From Trachythela sp. YZ-2020 (taxonomy: Eukaryota > Cnidaria > Anthozoa > Malacalcyonacea > Clavulariidae), in NCBI GenBank assembly GCA_016169945.1, contig JADLSH010000127.1, positions 1,552,501 through 1,616,500 on the forward strand: 64,000 bases of DNA, in the 5' to 3' direction. This document shows, piece after piece, positions 35,016 through 46,844 of the stretch; position 1 is the stretch's first letter, and every line of letters begins with the position of its first letter. Both the position numbers and the translations under genes were made by a program. The notes below the pieces were generated by a model. That model saw only the letters and a program-made list of their open reading frames with translations. It was not told where the DNA came from and made no database searches.

Positions 35016-38000
35016 ATGGTGAATGTTCGTTTCCGTGGCGTTGAATTGGAGGAGTCTGCTAAGTCTGAGGAAGCAAGGAGACGTAATCCGACTGCAGAAG
35101 CCGAGAGAGAGTTGCTCAATTCTGTAGGAGAGGCGTATTTACCTGACTCTGCTGGCATAGGTAGGTCAGCTTTTGCACTTTCACTCTTCTCCTAGCTTTG
35201 CACCGTGCTTCTAGTTTTAGAATTTTTGTTTTCTACAGAAAATTGGCAACGTTTAGCAGGTTTCAGCATTGGTATTACAAGGTAATGTTTATGTTTAATA
35301 GGTTTGGAAATTTTTATGAATGAGATTGATGGACATTTTCAATATTTTTTCTTTCGTTTTGTAGCTTGTTGATTGAAGATTTTCTGACGCATCCATTTAT
35401 TGTTGTGAGAAGACAATGCATGGTACGAAAAACTCATTAAATAGATATTTGGCAATACAAAGTTGTTTCTTTAAAATCTTGTGTGATATTTTGTTGTATT
35501 TCTTTTCAGGTAAATAGTTCAGCTGCGTTGTATCATCTAGCTCCGTTTTCAGTCTGTCGTATAATGGTGCAGATTAAACGAAAGCAGGTACATAAGAAGG
35601 GTAAAAATTGGTGCAAAGTGTGTAGATTATCATGAAAACAAATTGTGTACTAAGAAGAGTGATAGGGTGCAGTGGAGCCCTCATATCTGCCCCCCAGAGA
35701 AAGGTTAGCATCTTCCCCCTGAAGAAAGTTAGCACTGCCCCCCTGAAAGTTAGTACTACCCCCCCGAAAAAAGTCAGTATCTTCCCCCTGAAAAAAGTCA
35801 GTATCTTCCCCCTGAAAGAAGTTAGCATCTGCCCCCAGAGAAAGTTAATGCCCAGTCCCCATAACACTGCCCCCCCCCCCAACTATTACAGAAAATTTCC
35901 ATCAGATTATGTGCTGGTACTATAACTTACACCCCACCCCCGCACATAAGAAAAAACTTTGAGGGAAAAAAGAAAGAGTTGAACAAGATGAAATATTTTC
36001 TTTCTTTATATCACAGGGACTGAGTACATTTTGGAAAGGACAAGGCAGTAAGCTGGCTGTGAGAGGCATGAACCTAATGGCTGAGTTGTTAATCAGTGAA
36101 GTTACACATGAACAACTACCTAGGTGAGCTTAGCAATATTACCAAATGAAACAATCAATCAACATTATTTACTACCAAGTATTGTAATGATTTGTGTAAT
36201 GTTAAATTTTACAAAAGGTTCATTGAAGTACTTTATTTTTAGAGACGTCAGTAGCTCATCTTCAACACTAACACAACTTGCTGGACATATCATTGGCAAG
36301 AGGTAATTATTGTGCCTTTTTTGACAAAAATTACTACATATATTACAGCAGGTACAATGCTATTCAAGAATAGCCTGCATTCCTATTCCAATTGCGTAGC
36401 ATTTTGGAACGCGTTTGGTGGGCATCGAGGTCATTTTCCAGCTGTACTGTAGCTGCTTGTTCTCATAAGTGTTTCCCGCGCAGTTTAATTCAGGGCTCAA
36501 AATAACGGCCGGTCAACGGTCAATGACCGGCCAAAAATGCCTGTTGACCGGTCACTTTTAAACCTCGCCGGTCAATTTGACCGGCCACATTTTCATGCCT
36601 TCCGCTAGAATTTTAAATCCTTATGATAAAGATTTCCCCTTTAGTGCCCGGTCATGCGTATTAGTGACCGGTCAAAAACAGATTTTGACCGAGCTAAAAT
36701 CAAGCTGACCGGTCAAAAACAGATTTTGACCGAGCTAAAATCAAGCTGACCGGTCAAAAACAGATTTTGACCGAGCTAAAATCAAGCTGACCGGTCAAAA
36801 ACAGATTTTGACCGAGCTAAAATCAAGCTGACCGGTCAAAAACAGATTTTGACCGAGCTAAAATCAAGCTGACCGGTCATTTTGACCGGAGACCAATCGG
36901 CCGTTATTTTGAGCCCTGAGTTGATCTTAAAGCTGTTTTCCACTGCGCCCGTATCGTACCAAAACGTAGCGTATTTCTTTGTTTCCTGAGCACTCGGGTA
37001 GAACTAATGACTTCGACACAAAATAAAATGCTACGGTACGTTACGATACGTTTGAAGTGGAAAACGGCCTTTAGGAAAAACTCGCGTAAAATTTCGTAAA
37101 TATTCTCTTTCAGCATTAGTATCGTCTTGACTTTGCCATTTTACGCAGCAAGTATTTCAGAGACAGTTCAGGTTAGTAAAACTATTTAAGTTTTGAATCA
37201 TCGTTTGTACCAGTTTGCATTTCATGCATTGCATGCCGCGTTTAAATTTATATATAGGAGAAATTTTCAGATACTGAGAGAAATTACCGACACTGTACTT
37301 CGAAAAAAATAGTCGCAATGTTGTTTTTTGATGCGCGCAGAACTTTGCGCTTTGCTTTTGTGAGGTATACTTTGGTTTTGATGGTTGGTTTTACATATCA
37401 ATCTTTTTTCGTCAATTATTTGAACATTTGGAGACGACATCCATGCGTTTTTTGTTTCATTTTGAAGACGGAACAGATTGAGAAACGACGAAGTCCTTTT
37501 ACGTTTATCAAAGAAGGTATATTCCGTCTTATTGGTTGGCAAAACTCGACCAAAGGTCATGGACGACTTCTCCCACTTTGGGCTTTAGTCCCACCCACAC
37601 TGCTGCACGGGCTTGTGCATTACGTCATCGCAAGCTGTCTACAACATCTCATCCTTGTGCGACACAAGAAAGCTGGGGTGTTTCGTACAGAGTCCGAGAG
37701 CCCTGAACAAAGTCAGAGTCGGCCGATGATGGAAGCGTATTTCCCAGAGCTCATGGCGAGCTTGACAGGAACGGTCCTTGCAGAGATCCTACTCTATCCC
37801 CTCGAGACCGTCGTGTACCGTCTTCACCTCCAAGGTACACGAACGATGATAGACGATACGGACAACGGATTTGCAGTCGTGTCACTCTGCACAAACTATG
37901 ATGGATTTTTAGATTGTTTTTCACGAATTAAGACCGAAGAAGGACTTCGAGGATTTTATAAAGGTTTTGGGGCTTTGTTATTGCAGTATCTTGTGCAATT

Positions 38001-38082
38001 GCTTGTCCTTCGTTTTACGAAAGGCATCTATATGGCGATTTCGCACGATTTTAGAGGAGACGGTGGTAACGTTAACAAGTGA
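35016..38082 (+). CDS. SLC25A46: Mitochondrial outer-membrane carrier-like protein SLC25A46
   Basis: Degenerate member of the mitochondrial carrier family that sits in the outer membrane and affects fission, cristae and lipid transfer rather than acting as a classical carrier. Eight exons: 35016-35160, 35239-35281, 35365-35422, 35510-35587, 36017-36123, 36243-36302, 37114-37171, 37468-38082; 387 residues (human 418). Signatures: a short acidic/basic N-terminus, THPFIVVRRQCMVNSSAALY, STFWKGQGSKLAVRG, LLPLWALVPPTLLHGLVHY, AYFPELMASLTG and YPLETVVYRLHLQGTRTMID, and FYKGFGALLLQYL near the end. The last acceptor (ttttgaag|ACG) was chosen for its pyrimidine tract; a second AG nine bases downstream would drop three residues. 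Introns carry a tandem repeat and a hAT-like element. Confidence 0.9.
35690..35880. repeat. C-rich imperfect tandem repeat (in SLC25A46 intron)
   Basis: Units of about 25 bp read agaaagttagcatcttcccc with ctgaa linkers, repeated about six times and ending in a run of C. Opposite-strand open frames over it are artefacts. Confidence 0.7.
36491..36918. mobile_element. hAT-like element carrying five 41-bp repeats
   Basis: The ends are a perfect 20-bp inverted repeat: cagggctcaaaataacggcc and its complement ggccgttattttgagccctg. The interior is dominated by gaccgg/ccggtc words. From about 36670 to 36875 a 41-bp unit starting gaccggtcaaaaacagattt is repeated five times almost identically. A relative with a single unit lies at 58006-58401. 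Flanking 8-mers do not match well (gtttaatt, agttgatc), so the target duplication has decayed or the ends are slightly off. Confidence 0.75.
36935..37078. mobile_element. MITE-like inverted repeat next to SLC25A46 exon 7
   Basis: The left arm (gctgttttccactgcgcccg, then tatcgtacc) is mirrored by acgatacgtttgaagtgg, then aaaacggcc on the right. Its right edge lies about 35 bases before the exon 7 acceptor. Confidence 0.5.
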
Positions 38083-40295
38083 TCTTAGCATATAGTTAGC
38101 TTTCAGTAAGCGTTGCTGGGCAGCAGATGGTCAACTTCAGAAATATTCATTTGCCACCAAATACAAGACTGCTACATATAATGAAAGGAATGAGCATTAT
38201 TTTCTCATTCTGGTAACTGACAGTTGACCACCATCTGCTGCACAATTATAGTGTTTCACAAAGTGAGTCAGTGTAGCGCACGATGGTCAACTCTAAATGG
38301 AATGATAGTTATTAGAGTGACTTAACTGTTCCCTCTATGTATTGACCTTCTATTTGGTAACAAATATATACATGTATTAATGGAAACATTGTGACCACCG
38401 TGTGTATCACTATATAAAACAGGGATGGATTTACTGGGGGGTGCGCACCCCTCCTATGCTTGGCCTAGGGGGGTGTAGGAGGGGTGCCAATTTCCATATC
38501 AAATCCAAATTTTGGATTTGGCAGGGCATTTATCAAACAAAAATAAAATATTGGGCCATTGGGGCCCTCTTTGACCATCTAGGCAATCTTATTTTACAAA
38601 ATGTTTCTGACAAGATGACCCCTTGACCCTGCGGGGGGTTGTCAGTGATGATTCACCCTGCCTCGGTAGACGGTCACGCCCTGCTTCATGACCACCGCCC
38701 ACTCAGCACACACCCCCCGTACCAGATCAAGCTGGATCCATCCCTGATATAAAACGCTTACAGAAAACCTCGTAAAACACCAAAAATATATCTTCTCATG
38801 TCACAATTCCTATGTTCAAAACATGAAAACAGAACTAAAGTTGATATATATTGTTGATAATATCAACATAGAATATCTTAAAATCATTATGTTATATTAT
38901 TCACCAATACAGCGGCGTAGCTATGTACAATTTATATCTACACTAGCACATATTTCCATACGCACCCTGAAACTATTTTGTGAGAAATTCTATCGCAACC
39001 GTTACTCTACATACGTAAATATCTCACATCTTGCCAATAAGATGTGTTCGCAACAGACTTGTAGCAAGCTTGTCAACAAGTTGTAACAATGTTGTCAACT
39101 TGTCATTTATCAAGTTGCTACAAGTCTGTCACTCACAACTTGTAGAAAATGTTCAGTATTCCAAGACTTTTTCGTACAAGTTGTTGAATTGCAGGACGAT
39201 AACAAGTTGTCGGAACAACTTGTAACAAGTCTGTTGAGTCAACAACCTTGCAGCAAGTTGTCAACAAGCCGTTGACAACTTGTCAACAAGCTGGAAACAA
39301 GCACTGCGAACACATCCTGATAACATGTTGAAACAGCATTGGTACAAGTCTGCTGCAGGTTTGTTACAACTTGTGCGTTTTTACGTCTGTAGTCAGGAAA
39401 TTCTCGAAGCACGTGACCAAATTTTCGAAACACGTGATCAAATTTTTTGAAGCTCGTGATAAATTGGTGCATGAACGACCGATCAGAACGAATTTTTATT
39501 GCACATTTTGAGGAAGACACCTACTTGCCGGCATTGCTAAGAAAGTTGTCTACCAGAGACGAGTGATCTGTCTGGATGAACTTGGGCAAGGAAAAGATCG
39601 TTCGTCTGATAATTTGTCTGTGTATAAACATGGCAAACAAACGAATCACCTGCCAAGACGAACTTTGTGTATAAATACTTCATTGGACGAACTATCAGAA
39701 AATATCAGGCATAATTTGTTCCCAGAAACATTGCCAGTATTTGGCTTGTGCAGGTGACGTCACAACTCGAAAATTGTGTGGCTTCCGGTTTTTTGGGTGG
39801 CAAATTCCACCATTTTCATTGGATAAATTCAAACGAATTAAAATCAAATTCAAGATGGCTGACAATTTTTGACATCAATACGTACGCCAACTTTCCTGAA
39901 TAACTCGAGTTCTAGACATGCTAAAGCAACAAACTATACACCAAAATACTCATCGTTGTTCAAGGATTCTAGAGAGGTATAGATTATCTTATAACTCTCA
40001 GTATTTCGCAAGATATAAACAACCAAATTGCCGGTTATATAGCATGACGTAATATTCTCGCGTGACTGCACAAGCCGAATATATCGCTCTATTCTAGCTA
40101 GTTCATGATAGTTCGTCTTCTGTTTACACTACGACAGATGATGCGCCCTGTCTGATCCGTCTCTTGTACAAATCCAGCCGTTTGCCTGGCCAGAATTATA
40201 TGCATGGCTTCCGCACGTCTCTGCCTTATTAAGTCGTTTTCACAAATACAGTAGTACGTAGTCGAAATATTAAATACTATAAAAACAAGCGAAAA
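38083..40295. other. Repeat-filled spacer between SLC25A46 and SNX27 (convergent)
   Basis: Contains an inverted repeat at about 38120-38243 (gcagcagatggtcaac against gttgaccaccatctgctgc; the same family recurs at 47830-48005), the hAT-like element at 38420-38746, a loose array of acaagttg/caacttgt words at 39050-39370, and the dispersed repeat with gtctgataatttgtctgtgt at about 39545-40190. No gene is supported. Confidence 0.55.
38420..38746. mobile_element. hAT-like element with perfect 8-bp target duplication atataaaa
   Basis: The terminal inverted repeats are cagggatggat and atccatccctg. The flanks at 38412-38419 and 38747-38754 are both atataaaa. The 327-bp interior has no transposase and contains G- and C-rich runs. 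Confidence 0.85.
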
Positions 40296-43200
40296 TTACA
40301 AGTCATCATTGTCAATGTTTGCGACGTCTTCTTGTGTGATCACTTTCGGAGGCTTCCTGGTTTTTTTCGAGGACTTGCGAGATTTGTCAGGCTTTGAATG
40401 TTCTTTGACAGTGTCCTACGTGATAAGAATAAGGTTTACAAATGGAATTGAGTGATGAATATAGAATGTGGGTGGCACCATGATTGTGTCTTTCACCTCT
40501 GTGATCGTAGGTTTATACATAGACGGATTTTCAGATTCTTCTCTGGGGGGGTGCCGAAAATTTAGGGGGGGTGCGAAAAATTTAGGGGGGGAGGTGAGTG
40601 ACAGGGTGCATAGCGCCGCCAAGCAATCTGCAGCAGGGGTCTGGGGGCACAGTTGGCAATGGAGGTAAGGGGGCGAAGCCCCCAGAAAAATTTGAGATTT
40701 TTGGTCTTATTTAATTCAAAATCCTTGTTTTCAGTCTTACAAAATCTTTATTTCAATCACACAACTGTCATTTATCCCAATGAGCATTTAAATTTTTTTG
40801 GGGGGGTGCAAATTTCTCTAGGTGGGGTAGGAAAACTTTTTGGGGGGTGCAAAACTTTTTGGGGGGAGGCGAACCCCCCTGCACCCCCCCAGAAAATCCG
40901 TCTATGGGTTTATACTGTGTCTGTGACCAGTATGATTTACCGGACCTCTATATTTATAGGATGAACAGTTTAGAACCGATAGAGCGATATTTATTACCTG
41001 TTCAGTTGTTTGTTCTGTTGAAGATGACAGTTCTGTATCTTTTTCTTCACTTTCGTCCGTAGAGGGAAATATATTGTCCTGGAAAGTAAACATTAATATG
41101 GGATGAAGACATTTTTAATTAAAACTATATATTCAATACATCAAAAAATTAAATTAATTCTAAATTGATCAAATTATCAATCATGTAATTTTCAATGTAA
41201 CAAGTAATGTACCTTCTTGTTCCAATCCCTTTCTTCACAAATACGACTCACACAGTCATACATGTATTTGAACTGGAAAAAGAAACCAAAAATACATATA
41301 CAACGATCCAAATAAAACGTTTTCTCAGTATAAGAGGTATGAATCGGTGCCTACTTGGCCTGTTAAGCTTACTAAAACTCAGATTAAGTATATACTTACA
41401 TAAGGTGATAGAATTCTGACAGAACGTGGTTTCTTTCCAGGTCTTGAATATTGAAAATAAAATGCCATTCCTTCTTCATCTTCGTCCCAATGTACGAAAT
41501 CCTCGTAACCAAACGTGTGGGTTAGATCCTAGAACAACAATGCTAAAACACTTAGTGTTATGTGGTATTAACATTGTGGCTTACTATGCCAGATTATACT
41601 AGGATATTTACAGGTATGTGAAAACATAGCGGAATCCAAAGTCGCCCGCCGCGATGCCATGGGACGGTTCAGGTTATCTACGCGAGACGACACAGTTCTT
41701 CTGTTCGAGAGAAACATACAGATAAACTTTTAAAAAAGATTTACGGATAAAAATTTTGTTATGCATCAAAAATGATTTTTAATACTCGGGCTACTGGAAA
41801 AACATACCGATAAACAGAGTCTTCAAAACAAGATAAACGAGAAGGAGTCGAATGGCTGAAAAAAGGACACTTTTGAAGTGTTTTGAACGGGTAAGTGTCT
41901 ATTTTGCATAGTTTAGTTTGTGGATTTGCAAAAGCGTATGTCACTCTGTGAGGTTATTATAATATCGATTAAACCTAAAAGGTATTTTAGCAAGTTTAAA
42001 TTTGAATTTTGAAGAAACAACGTAATGTCAAAAACTTCATTTTAAAGATAAATGTAAAAAAATATACTGTCAAAAAACAGTTGAAGTTTTCTGAAAATGT
42101 TTGACGTTTTTGTGAAATGTCTAAGGTTAAATTTTAGAGCAACCAAAGCTAAAAGAGTACGTAATAACATATCTACAAAGTACAAATATTTATATTACTG
42201 AGTTCGAATATGCGAGGGGATTCTGCATGAGTGTATTTCTAGTATTTTCATTACTAGAGAGCTCTGAGACTACATAGTTACTATTACAAGCGTAAATCCC
42301 TATTTTATGAACGAAAAATGAGTCAAACCTCCAGCTCTCCCTCCGCAGAACAGGCTTGTAGCACGACACTGTTTAAGTTGAAGGATACCATAACATGACC
42401 ACTCTTCCGAGCATCGCATTCGCAATGTGGGAAGCGCACACAGCCATAATCTTCAAACGACCTTGCCAGCTTTAAATACTGCAAGATAAATATATCATCC
42501 ACTTGTTTATAATTACAAAACTTAACTAATTTATTTCATACTGGATAGCTCTATCAGTTCTAAACTGTTCTCCCTAGAGGTCAGCCACAAACCTCAGCTT
42601 TCTTCCCCAAAGTTTTATATTCTTCAAGCTGTTTTAACTTTCCATTTGGTTTGACTTTTAACGTTCTTATGTCGTCCACTGCCTATTATAACAACGAAAA
42701 GAAAAGTTTGCTGTAAGCTTTAAAATAGTAAAACGGCAATAGTTATGAAATAGATAAATTACATGGCAATGCTACTCCAATCACTTGTATTTTACCTGGT
42801 CGTAAAGTAAGTTAAATTCCATTTCCTCACTGTCCATTTCAATTTCCTACAAAAATAATTAGGGTTAACATCTGCTCGTAAAAAGGACATTACACCGTTG
42901 CGACACCTTTATCAAGTATAGGACTGTGGTAATAAAATGGCCTAGGACTGTATAAGTAATAATTTTGCTTACCCTTGGCAATGTGAAAACCCATTTTCGC
43001 AGAGCGAGACAACTCGGTAGCTCACTTGAATAATTTCTGATGTAAATAGTGTGCGGAAATTCATTGTCTCTCAATTTTCGTTCTACAAACATAAAGTACA
43101 AAAATTGACACATGTACTGTATATAAGTTGTTTTTTTGGGCTCCACATTTGCTGTATACAAAACATAATTATGACAATTGCTCACCAAATGCTTTTCCAA

Positions 43201-46200
43201 TCATCTCAAATAACGCAAAATGCTTGGCATAAGACTTGTTTAACCCAATCTTCTCCAAAAATGCCTGAATAAAATATACATTATTATAACACAGTTTACT
43301 TGCAAGTTGAGCTCATATAGGACTGCATAATTATTGCTGTTTCATGTATGTGAAAAAACAAAAATATAATCCACCTTACCTGGCAAACGTCTTGGGTTCT
43401 GTAACTTTTCTCAACTTTCACAGGTCTTTCTGTTTGATCAGGTAAAACTATTCTCAGTTCCACCTCCAAATTATTGACCTGTACTTTCTGAAATACACAG
43501 AAATTGTTTCAACTTATATGTACTTAGAGACGGATGAACTTGGGTAAAGAAAAGTTCTGTGTATAAACGTGACAAAGAAGATGTCGTTAACTCAGTATAT
43601 GATTTGTTCCCAGAACCATTGCCAGTATAGCTAGTTCGTTTGGATAATTCGTCTTGTGTTTTACTAGGACGGACGATCTGTTATGTCATTCGATATATTC
43701 TTATACCTCTGAAGTTTTCAAGAACTCCTTCATTGGCTCAGAATCATGAATAATCCTCACAGATGCAACTATATAACAAAGAATAAAATAAAAACACTAA
43801 ATTGCAACATTCAACCAATTAGCACTAATTAAGTGTGGCAATTACCTTGTTCTAAATATAACTCCAACACTTTCCGCCTGCTGTCGAGCTGTTGTTCTGA
43901 TAACTGAAAGAGCCACTTGCCAGGAAATTTAGGAAATTCATAATCTTGAAACTGTTTTTTCAACTGCAATGTCAAACAAAGTTGCAACATATAGATTGTT
44001 TTATGGACAGCTTTTACTGCACAAAATAGATGGGTTTCACTAGTAAGTGTTAACCCATTAGCTTGCAATGCGCCCAGATGCGCCCTACTTTAGTATTTTA
44101 CTCTGTCTAACACCAGACAATTTTACTCATCAGTGGTAGGGTACTGCTAGTTAATGGGTTAACAAAACTATCTGCCAGTGTCTCTTGTTAATTTACCTCG
44201 TTGTTTAAATTTGCAAATTCTTTATAGCGCCTTGAGCAGATGTGTCTTTCATTGACATAAATATTAAAAACCTACAAAATAGTACAAAATTACACATGAT
44301 TTATATGCCTATGTTGCTTAACCCATAAAGGGGTGCACTTGGCATAATACATTTAATACCATACATAATGAAAACAAATCTTACAGCATATTTTTCTTTT
44401 CCATTCTCAATCTGTCGTGTTTCTGGTATTGTGACAAATATCTGTTTCTTGTCGGAGTAATCAAAGTATTCCGGCGCCTGTCCATCTTCTGGAGGATCCA
44501 ATTTGCTCACCTCGCTCGGCGGCAAGGTTAACACAACCAAAGATAGTTTGGTTCCACCAGATTTGATCAACTCTACGACATGTTTGTGAGTGGCGCCCTC
44601 AACACTCTCATCATTTCTACAGGGAATGAAATTTGGGTCGATACAAACTAAACAATGGAGACAGACCTTTCAAATATAAACACTGAAAGGACACAGTTTA
44701 TCAGAGAGGTCTCCATATTAGAGAGGTAGAGAGATTTGACTACATTGGAATTTGATTCTCATAAATCTACATCATTCAATGGGCTTTACAAGCTTTTATC
44801 TGATAACAACTAGAAATTATTACACCTTTATGTCAGCTTATATGTTACCAATTGAGTGGCAATGCACCCTAATGCATTACATGTACTACCGTCTAATGGC
44901 AGACAATCTCACTTGTCAAAGGGATAGCATTGGATCGAAATCTTTGCCAAATAAATATCATAACACTATATTATACAGTCAAACCTCTTAAGGTCTGATT
45001 CCATGAGTGTTTTTTCTCAGCGAATAATTTCGCCATGGAATCAGGCCTTTAGGGATCCATAAGGGATGCAGCATGGAGAGGTATGACTGTACATTTGCAG
45101 ATCATTTATAGTATTTTTGCTACTAATGAAGCCACATTTCTAAGTCTTTAAATATGCAGCATTAGATAGCACTTGAAATACATGTATTGCTTGAAATTTT
45201 ATTCCGCAATTTTATATTTTAATACCCCCAGCTTTTTAACTTGTAAAACTAATTGTTTTTCTAGCAAAACTATAAGTTAACAGGTATTAATAGCTGATTT
45301 ACCCAAAACTATACTTTTACAATACAAATTTGATACAGAATACAGATATATAAAGCGGAAATGCCTGACATAAGTTGCGTAATAAAACACGAGTTGACAG
45401 CGCCTTTTCAGGTGTCAATTTCGAATTTCACAACTCATACCAAAACATAACACCTCTGGCTTTTTACGGCTGCAAAATTGCTCCAAAAATTCTAAACTGC
45501 GCCAAATTGAAGCATTAAACATTTAAATGCATACCGAAACGAATTATGTTTTATAATATAAACATTGTTAACGCTTCCTGGTCTGTTTAATTAAATACGG
45601 GCTTTAAAACACTTGTGCCTTTGATGTAAAATTGAGAAAACAAAATATTTAAAGAAAAATAGTTGTATTACAGAGTTTAAATATGTGTTTAAATAGGGCT
45701 TATTCTATTCGAATTTTTGTTCATACTTTTTACAATAGGTTTGTAGGAAAGTACAAAGTTTAGAATTTATTCACACGACGAAATTTATAGGTGTCAGATA
45801 TTCAAACGTTTAAATGTCTCAGTTCAAAACTGATCGACTTATATCATACGTTAAATGTCTGTCTTACGTATTATTTAACATTACCTTGAAGCCAAAGAGC
45901 TAAGTTTTACAGCGATCGAGTATTAAATATGCACCGAAAATATACAATACATTATAAAAGTGTACATGTCAATTTGTTATCAACAATATATTTACGATTG
46001 ATTGCATCGATAAAAGGGAACGACCAAAACAAAATCTCAAGCACTATAGCAACTAGAAATGGCACACTACATTCTCAGCAAAGCCAAGAATATAACAACA
46101 TAAACTTACACTTGCAGTATGCGATCGCCAGTTGTTAATCCAGCCACATCGGCAGGGCCATCGGGCAACACGGCGCTGATATGTTGTAGAGGGGCATATA

Positions 46201-46363
46201 GTTCACCATTAATTGGCCGCAACTGCCCGCCTTCTGAAATCTGACCACGAACATTGAAGCCAAAGCCACGTTCGCCTTTTCTCAGCTGAACTAAACGTGG
46301 TTTATAATATTCTGGCTCTTTTTTTTCCCCACCTACATCGCTTTCTCCTCCATCATCCGCCAT
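40296..46363 (-). CDS. SNX27: Sorting nexin 27 (PDZ-PX-FERM)
   Basis: Endosomal cargo adaptor: the PDZ domain binds C-terminal motifs of receptors, the PX domain binds PI3P, and the FERM-like module binds NPxY cargo and Ras; it works with retromer for recycling. Fifteen exons, 5' to 3': 46363-46110, 44616-44385, 44271-44197, 43963-43846, 43768-43707, 43487-43380, 43264-43186, 43082-42973, 42846-42796, 42682-42593, 42478-42329, 41528-41400, 41272-41213, 41078-40998, 40415-40296; 572 residues. PDZ is at about 22-112 with loop GFGF (33-36) and [22 protein letters not shown] is at about 145-250 with RRYKEF (176-181) and [23 protein letters not shown] then runs to about 505 ([40 protein letters not shown]). 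The acidic and Lys-rich tail (507-572) is longer than in human. The start MADDGG matches the family; an acceptor precedes it, so a 5' UTR intron is likely. Exon 1 has an identical second copy at 52393-52646. Confidence 0.95.
40518..40906. mobile_element. hAT-like element with perfect 8-bp target duplication ggtttata
   Basis: The ends are catagacggatttt and aaaatccgtctatg. Flanks at 40510-40517 and 40907-40914 are both ggtttata. The interior has many ggggggtgc runs. The element splits a SINE: tcacctctgtgatcgtag lies on the left and tagaaccgatagagcgatat on the right. It lies in the last SNX27 intron. Confidence 0.85.
44049..44162. mobile_element. 114-bp MITE, second copy of the 868-981 family
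   Basis: It begins ttaacccatt and ends aatgggttaa, with the shared core accagacaattttact. It lies in the SNX27 intron between exons 3 and 4. Confidence 0.75.
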
Positions 46364-46844
46364 TGCATCCGAATATCCGATTGGCAGATTAGACACCACC
46401 TGAAAGACGTAAAAACTGTCGCAAATTGGACGAAGTACGTTTCTCAATCCAGACATATTTAGAGATCAGTGAGCAGCACACATTTATCCCAATCTATCCT
46501 AACCAAACCCGAAATATCACGTGAGTACCCTATTTATCCTTTGATGTGTCCATTTATCCTATTCCAATCCCCATTTATCCTAATTAGACACTAAATTACC
46601 CCATGTGTTCCTTATCGTATCTATATATCCTACTCATATCTATACCTATCCTGACTAAATCCAGAATATCACTCGATTACCCTATGTATCCCTTGTCGTA
46701 TCAAAATAAGTACTCATTTTCTCCCTGTTATCCATTTCCTTCCCCTTGTACACTTTGTCGTATCCATGTATCCACATTAGTACAAATGTCACCCTTGTTA
46801 TCCCTCTCCCTTCACGTTTGCTGAGTTGTCCTTTGTTGTGAAAG
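46364..46844. promoter_or_regulatory. Head-to-head promoter region of SNX27 and KRTCAP2
   Basis: The two start codons are 481 bases apart on opposite strands, and the span includes the probable SNX27 5' UTR acceptor. Repeated words such as tttatccta and ccctatttatcc occur from 46485 to 46800. In copy 2 only the SNX27-proximal part is kept: identity stops after cccgaaatatcacgtgagta. Confidence 0.55.

Noticed and set aside
36660..36880. CRISPR-like array of 41-bp units
   Set aside because: The units are contiguous and nearly identical without variable spacers, and lie inside a eukaryotic transposon with inverted ends.
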